From assembly GCA_902806565.1 (NCBI GenBank), contig CADCXA010000003.1, positions 496,001-560,000 of the forward strand: a stretch of DNA of 64,000 bases, given 5' to 3'. The notes beneath the pieces are model-generated. The model did not search any database and had not been told where the DNA came from. It was given only the letters and a program-made list of their open reading frames with translations. The DNA is from Hypoxylon rubiginosum. Its lineage: Eukaryota > Ascomycota > Sordariomycetes > Xylariales > Hypoxylaceae. Position 1 is the first letter of the stretch; each line of letters opens with the position of its first letter. Positions 58,434-64,000 of the stretch are shown here, piece after piece. The position numbers were made by a program, and so were the translations under genes.

Positions 58434-60281
58434 TCAATCACCGTTCTCTTCGTCTTCATCTCTAGGGAGCTGCAAACCCATCATCCCAAGAATATTACCC
58501 GCAGGACCAGCCATTCCAGCTTGGCTCTTAAAGCTTTCCAACAAGTTCTTGGCCAGGTTGTAGTCAATGTCAACTTCCTCTTCGCTGCTTTCTTCTTCCT
58601 TGTTCATCTTCGCCTTGCCCTTGGAGCTAGTATCATGTCTTGCTTCTATCGCCTTTGCCTTTTCTGGCTCGGGATCAAGCTTCAATGCTCCGTGGCCCTT
58701 CAACTCAGCTTCCATCTGGGCAGCTAATTGCTTGATGAACTTGTCCTCATCCTCGTCCTCGTCTGCGTCCGCATCTACGTCGACAGTACCGGGTATGGTA
58801 GTAGATTTTGTGTCCCTGGAAATCTTTTCCGAATCCGTGGGCTGTACTGTTGGTAGCCCCATCATCTCTCTCATCATCTTCGAAAATTGATCTTCATCAA
58901 AACTGACTACCTTGTCCTCATCGTCGCTATCTTCCTCGTCCTCGCTCGACAGGTCGTCATCTTCGTCCATATCTTCCATCTCCGCGCCTTCTACACCGGC
59001 GCTTTCATCGTTTAGGAAAGACTCGAAGCGGGACACAATTTTCTGTAGGTCGGCCTGTGCCGAGGAATCACCAAATCCACCTTTGTCCCCTTTATGAAGG
59101 CCGCGGTTTCCCTGCAGCTCATTCTCGAAATCTTCGAAGTTGATGTCTAGCCAGGACTCATCATCGTCCCTCCTCACACCTTCCCAGGCTTCCATATCCT
59201 CGCTAGTTGGAAGCACCTGAACGCCGTCTTCCTCTAGGTCTTCGAGGAGCATGGCGAATTCGCGCGCCAGACGATTGTCTTTCTTGTCTGCGTCGGTAGC
59301 AAGCATCTCGAAGCCGCTTGTTAGCTTCATGCCCATCTCTAGTCGCGCTAGCACCTTTTGAACGTCCTCGGCATCGGAAGCCTGCTTTTCGGCGGCTTCG
59401 AAGACGGTGCTCCATATCGGAGGGGGGGAAAACCGCTGCGACTTAAGCTGCGCGAAGAGGACCTTTGTGAATTTCACACTCACAGTCACTAGGTCGTCAG
59501 GCGGAAAATGCATGTCCCGAGATGAGGAAGTAAGCGACTTCATTCCGACAGCATCGCGAAGGTAGAATGCCTCGACAGCGGGAGCGATGACAGAAGGATT
59601 TTCATGTAGAATGTATACTAGCTTCCTCGGTAGCGTAACAAGCGAGTGGTGTATCGAATCTCTAATTTGCCCGGGGTATTTTTCCAGCCGATAGAATGCC
59701 TCGGCTTCGACGAATGCAGAATGCACCAGATCATCAGCGCTTGATTTGATATAGTTGGTGGCCTCAGTTAAAGATAGCGGCCGCTTCATTCCAGAGCTGG
59801 CAGCAAGAGGGAGTATGTAGAGCTTTCCGTCATGTATCCATGCCCGATTGGAGTCGATCTCCGGGCTTAACCACTTTGGCAAGACGTTGGCTGCTTCGAC
59901 AAGTAGGAACTCGCCATCACCGTCAAATACCCTTATCCAAAGGGCAGGAAATGATCTGCTTAGCTCTCGAAGCAGGTAGACTACAAGCCACTCATCTTCG
60001 ACGGCATCCCCGTAGTCGGTGGCACCACGTAGATAGACTAGGTCCTGATCCCTTTCGAGACGTAACTGGAAGGAATCACGCTGCCATATGTATCCCTGAG
60101 CGAATTTGTCGCATAGGCGGCTGGCTGATTTTCGGACGTTTTCAAGGTCTGAGAGAAGACTCCTCGCCTCGAGTCCATTATCGAGAAGGAATATCAGATA
60201 TTCGACACAGTTTTCGGGTAGCTTTCTGGGAAACCCAGTAAAGCCATTGTCAGATAAATCGATCTTGTCTTCCGAATCCAT
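58434..60281 (-). CDS. Ecdysoneless/SGT1 family protein
   Basis: An intron-free frame of 615 residues. The family (ECD, also called SGT1 in fungi; unrelated to the Hsp90 co-chaperone of that name) is linked to transcription of glycolytic genes in yeasts and to pre-mRNA splicing and cell-cycle control in animals. The N-terminal half carries the family pattern: PENCVEYLIFLLDN, DEWLVVYLLRELSRSFPALWIRVFDGDGEFLLVEAANVLPKWL and the RAWIHDGKLYILP block. Residues ~430-470 and ~510-540 are highly acidic (runs of Asp/Glu). A helical motif (DIDYNLAKNLLESFKSQAG) precedes the C-terminal end, GLQLPRDEDEENGD. Start: MDSEDKIDLSDNGFTGFP, the first ATG. It is in tandem with the AAA ATPase gene and diverges from SMC6. 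Confidence 0.88.
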   Translation of the reverse strand: MDSEDKIDLSDNGFTGFPRKLPENCVEYLIFLLDNGLEARSLLSDLENVRKSASRLCDKFAQGYIWQRDSFQLRLERDQDLVYLRGATDYGDAVEDEWLVVYLLRELSRSFPALWIRVFDGDGEFLLVEAANVLPKWLSPEIDSNRAWIHDGKLYILPLAASSGMKRPLSLTEATNYIKSSADDLVHSAFVEAEAFYRLEKYPGQIRDSIHHSLVTLPRKLVYILHENPSVIAPAVEAFYLRDAVGMKSLTSSSRDMHFPPDDLVTVSVKFTKVLFAQLKSQRFSPPPIWSTVFEAAEKQASDAEDVQKVLARLEMGMKLTSGFEMLATDADKKDNRLAREFAMLLEDLEEDGVQVLPTSEDMEAWEGVRRDDDESWLDINFEDFENELQGNRGLHKGDKGGFGDSSAQADLQKIVSRFESFLNDESAGVEGAEMEDMDEDDDLSSEDEEDSDDEDKVVSFDEDQFSKMMREMMGLPTVQPTDSEKISRDTKSTTIPGTVDVDADADEDEDEDKFIKQLAAQMEAELKGHGALKLDPEPEKAKAIEARHDTSSKGKAKMNKEEESSEEEVDIDYNLAKNLLESFKSQAGMAGPAGNILGMMGLQLPRDEDEENGD

Positions 60282-61432
60282 TGGTTGGTGTGTGGCGATG
60301 GAGTATCTGAGAATGACTAAACTTGACTGGAGAGGCTTCAGGAGTGTGGCGAGTTCTTATTGGTTTAGCTAGCAGAATAAGTCGACACCAGATACCAGAT
60401 ACGAGAAGACAAGCTGTGAATAAGTCTTTTTGATTTGCCAATTCTTTAGGTAGAGTCTAGACCATAAATGTGCAAGACTGTGATCTTTTTCCCTTTCCTT
60501 TTTCTTAAAAAGTGTGCTTTATTTTAATTGGTTCTGATATAGTGTGAGGTCAGCCTAGCATCACCAAAACGATATAAGGGTGAATGAACTTACTCACCAC
60601 TTCTGCATTTCAACGCCCTCTTAAGTCTTAAGCAAGTATCTTAGGCAGGTGAGTGAATTCGTGTTTTTGAGTTTGATTAACTCGTATAACGGTCACTGTC
60701 TAAGACTACTAGAGATGTTGGGTTCAACGTTGTTAGGAAGCTTTAGGTACTTTGCGTCTTGGAATCTTATTAGCGTTCTAAGCACACATCTTTAATCGTG
60801 TTAGTCCTCTATGTTTTATCAATGTATTTACTTCTCTGCTTAGTATTTGTCGAAAAGAATAGATAAGAATTCTAGATGTTAATATGTTGTACAAATCACA
60901 GAAAGCACCGTCACTACAAATTTCCACCATAATTTCCACCATTATGAAAACTATCGGAGCTAAGTTGCAAATGGGAATTGTTACCATCAAGGTGGTAAAA
61001 GGTCTGTGCGCAAGATGACTGCCGATTCCCGAATCTACTATGGAAAGGTGGAACCCCCGGTTCGCCTAATAAAAAGGCAGAAAGGTTAGTGGGGTAGCTG
61101 CATTACGTAACTGAGCAAATACGCCTCATTCGCGTCTGTCATCCTGGCAATCCTGGCAATTCTAATCCTGGCACCGCGTCTCGAGTCGCGTCTCCTTATC
61201 AAATTACAACTCTTACAATCCATACACAAAATCCCTTGCACTTTGTTTGACCCTTATCGATATTTCTCCTCCTTGACACTACCTAAGCGGAGACTGTCTT
61301 ACATTAAAGAGATACATTTCCTCTTGTATGCAAACCAACAACCCTGGAGGCAAAGTCCTTGTATGAACCTCGTTTGCGTTGGCGAACAAAGCATTTTGGT
61401 CCGCCTGATCTTCCCAATTCCGCGAAGAGGCC
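60282..61432. other. Divergent promoter region, ECD / SMC6
   Basis: No gene is supported. A short direct repeat, ATCCTGGCA three times within 61141-61173, lies on the SMC6 side. The rest shows nothing. Confidence 0.5.
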
Positions 61433-64000
61433 ATGCCCTCCGCAACCGCCAAGCGCTCTCGTCGCGCTGCGTTTGACGACGATGAAGACGATGATGGAGC
61501 CAGTGTTGTGCACGCCAGCTCTAGTCTTAAGAGTGAATCTGTTAGTATCTACTGCAGACCAATCCTAATGTGCTGTCGTCTGACCTCATAAATATAGCAT
61601 CGAAAGAAGGCCCGAATATCGAATGACAGGTCCAATACGAAATCAGCTTGGATGTCCCGCCAGGAGAGCGGTGCTAGCTCCGAAGAAGAAGGAGAAGATG
61701 AGGACATGCAAGACTCGGGAGAGCCGCCCGCGACGCAGTACGAGACTCTACGCGATGCTGGATTTAGGCACCTAGAGCATACCGACATAGATGACCAACG
61801 AGCCACCCAACGTCTAAAGAATCGCCCCCAAATGCTCGGTGAGAATCAGGTCGCGCTAAACGCTATCATCGAAAGCATTACCTGCATCAACTTCATGTGC
61901 CATACGAGACTCCATGTTGATCTCGGCCCCCTTCTCAACTTCATTGTAGGAGAGAACGGAAGTGGGAAGAGTGCCGTCCTTACCGCCATCACCCTATGCT
62001 TGGGTGGGAAAGCTAGCGCGACAAATCGTGGCGGAAGTCTGCGAAGCTTCGTCAAAGAAGGCCAGGAACATGCCAACTTGATTGTCAAAATCAAGAACCA
62101 AGGGCCCGACGCCTACAAGCCTCACGAGTTTGGAGAGTCCATAGTTGTCGAACGACATTTCACCAAGTCTGGATCAAGTGGATTTAAGCTGAAATCCGTC
62201 ACCGGTAGGGTTATCTCATCCAAAAAGGGCGATGTGGACGATGTCGTCGAGTACTACTGTCTCCAAGTCGATAACCCCCTCAATGTGCTGTCCCAGGACA
62301 ATGCCCGCCAGTTCCTCAATACTTCTCGCCCTGGCGATAAATATAGGTACTTTGTCCAGGGCACTCAGCTGGAACAACTCGACCAAGACTATCAGCTCCT
62401 TCAGGAAACACTCGAATCCAACGAGACGAGGCTACTCTCTTTTCAGGAGAACATCACCTATCTCAAAGAAAAGAGCGAAAAGGCCGTAAAGCTAAGGGAC
62501 GCGCTTAGCAAGAGTGCGGACATGCGAAAACAGACCAAGGTTTTAGCGAACCAAATGGCGTGGTCCCAGGTTACGGAGCAGGAGAATCTTCTGCAGCAAA
62601 AAGAGGATGCCATACTTGCAGCTCAAGAAGAGATAGCTCGGGCGGAGGGGACAATTGTAGAGAAGACGGGGATCCTTGGAAACATTGATGATAAAGTCCG
62701 AGATGCCAAGGAAGCCTTCGACCGACTTGGGCAAGAAGAAGGTCAATTCAAGGAACAAGAGGAGGAGACCAAGTCCAAATACGAAGAAGCCAAAACAACA
62801 GTCGCGGCAACCCATAATCAGGAGAGAGATATATATCAGCTCCTCCACGCTGCCAGCGCGAAGGTGAAGGACTACGAAAACAAGATTCACCAAGAAGAGG
62901 AGCGCCTAGAGGAAGTTAACGGCGGAGCCCTTGCCGAGAAACAGAAGGAGCTCGAGCTTGCGAAACGTGCCGTGGAAGAAATCAAAGAGTCCCAGAAGTC
63001 CCATGCCGAAAGCAACTCGAGGCTCGTCGACGAGCAAAGCGAAGCTATAAAGAACGCGGAACATTCGGACGAACTAGTTCAGCAGAAGCGGAAGGACGTT
63101 TTAGCAGCCGAAAACCGGCTACGTACTACGTTACAGAATCGTAGCAATCCACTCGGTGGCTTTGAGAGACAAATACCTCAGCTCCTGAGACTCATTGACA
63201 GCGACACAGGTTTCGCGCAAAAGCCCATTGGTCCAATCGGTACATTCGTCCAGTTAACGAAACCTAGGTGGTCCTCGGTTCTGGAGAAGGTATTCGGGGG
63301 AAGCCTCAATGGGTTTGTCGTCGGAAGCAAGGCCGACCAATCGCGTCTCTTCGGACACATGGAGAGACTGGGAATTCATAATTCTCAAATCTTCATCTCA
63401 TCAAGAGCCCCTATCAATAACTTAAGGGAGCCTGACGAACGCTTCGATACTATACTAAGGGTATTAAAGATTGATGATCCCCGCATAAGAGATCTGCTAG
63501 TTATCAACCACTCAGTCGAGCAGACCATCCTGATTGAAAATCGAGAAGAAGGAGAGCGCGTCATGTTCGATGGGCGACCGCCTGAAAATGTCGTAGCCTG
63601 TCTATCTGTCCATGATCAGAAAAGAGGCTGGGGTCTGCGACTCACAAATCGTGGTGGAAATATTGGCACTAGCCCTATTCAACCTTACGGCGGGGAATCT
63701 CGTATGAAAACGGACGATGAAGATTCTCAAATCAACTTCATCAAGGAAAACTTGGAACAGCTTAAGGTAGAGTTCCAGCAGTTGGAAGCGTCAAGGAGAA
63801 CTTTGCAACAGGCCGCCCGACGCTGTCAACTAGCCCTCGCTCAGCATAAGAGACAGGCAACCGATTTTGAGAAACAAATACGAAATGCCGAAGCGCGGGT
63901 CGAGCAGATTGAAGCAGAGCTTGACAGATTCGAAGGTGCCGACAACAAGCTGCAAGGGTACAAGAATGATCTCCAAGAGGTTCAGAATGAGATGGACCAC
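61433..64000 (+). CDS. SMC6: SMC6, ATPase of the SMC5/6 complex (5' part)
   Basis: Two exons are visible, 61433-61540 and 61598 onward, open to the window edge (837 residues seen, C-terminal part missing). SMC6 pairs with SMC5 in a ring-shaped, ATP-driven complex that acts in DNA repair, replication and removal of recombination intermediates. The N-terminus is basic then acidic (AKRSRRAAF, DDDEDDDG). The head begins at SITCINFMCHTRLHVDLGP, with Walker A GENGSGKS near base 61950 and the SMC6 marker LSQDNARQFLN. A long coiled coil follows (about residues 280-560). The hinge spans about 63140-63600 (GGFERQIPQLLRLIDSD to VVGSKADQSRLFGH and RDLLVINHSVEQTILIE), and the return coiled coil runs off the end. 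The signature and Walker B motifs must lie beyond base 64000. The first intron (GTTAGT..ATAG, 57 bases) is phase 0. Confidence 0.95.

Overview
This window is nuclear DNA of a filamentous ascomycete (Pezizomycotina). The genes carry short GT..AG introns of about 50-100 bases with CTAAC-type branch sites, intergenic spaces reach 6 kb, and the proteins read like Sordariomycete (possibly Xylariales) orthologues. The order placement is inference from protein flavour only. Nothing bacterial, viral or mitochondrial was seen. Intron-joined gene models below were worked out by hand from splice consensus, reading phase and family conservation.

Layout, left to right: 3' end of the PDAT/LRO1 acyltransferase (+); TAN1 tRNA acetylation factor (+); a 1.8 kb gap with a tRNA-like palindromic element; an orphan ORF (-); a cytochrome b5-fusion sphingolipid delta-8 desaturase (+); a 63-residue hydrophilic protein (+); tRNA-Phe with intron (+); VAC14 (+); augmin HAUS1 (-); a TPR/J-domain DNAJC3-like co-chaperone (+); mitoferrin (-); homocitrate synthase (+); a solo-LTR relic; ATG9 (-) head to head with COG6 (+); an APH-fold kinase-like protein (-); a 6 kb gene-poor stretch; a VOC-domain/membrane-anchor fusion (-); NEP1/EMG1 (-); tRNA-Pro with intron (-) between two more solo-LTR relics; a secreted GH25 muramidase (-); mitoribosomal uS17m (+); a MIT-AAA ATPase of the SAP1/spastin type (-); an ecdysoneless/SGT1 family protein (-); and the 5' part of SMC6 (+), running off the right edge.

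Most genes are single-copy housekeeping genes, and the window is not a biosynthetic cluster or defence island. Themes that recur are lipid and membrane traffic (LRO1, desaturase, VAC14, ATG9, COG6), translation and RNA modification (TAN1, NEP1, uS17m, two tRNAs) and chromosome or cytoskeleton functions (HAUS1, SMC6). The ATG9/COG6 divergent pair is the one neighbourhood where both products act in the same process.

The most unusual non-coding content is (i) a cluster of inverted repeats with tRNA-like A-box and B-box motifs between a G24 tract and a pyrimidine-rich stretch at 3.5-3.9 kb, and (ii) a previously unlabelled family of three same-strand, 204-253 bp TGYCACGA..CCTGACA elements (29.1, 50.5 and 51.8 kb), two of them with near-perfect 5-bp target duplications, best read as decayed solo LTRs.
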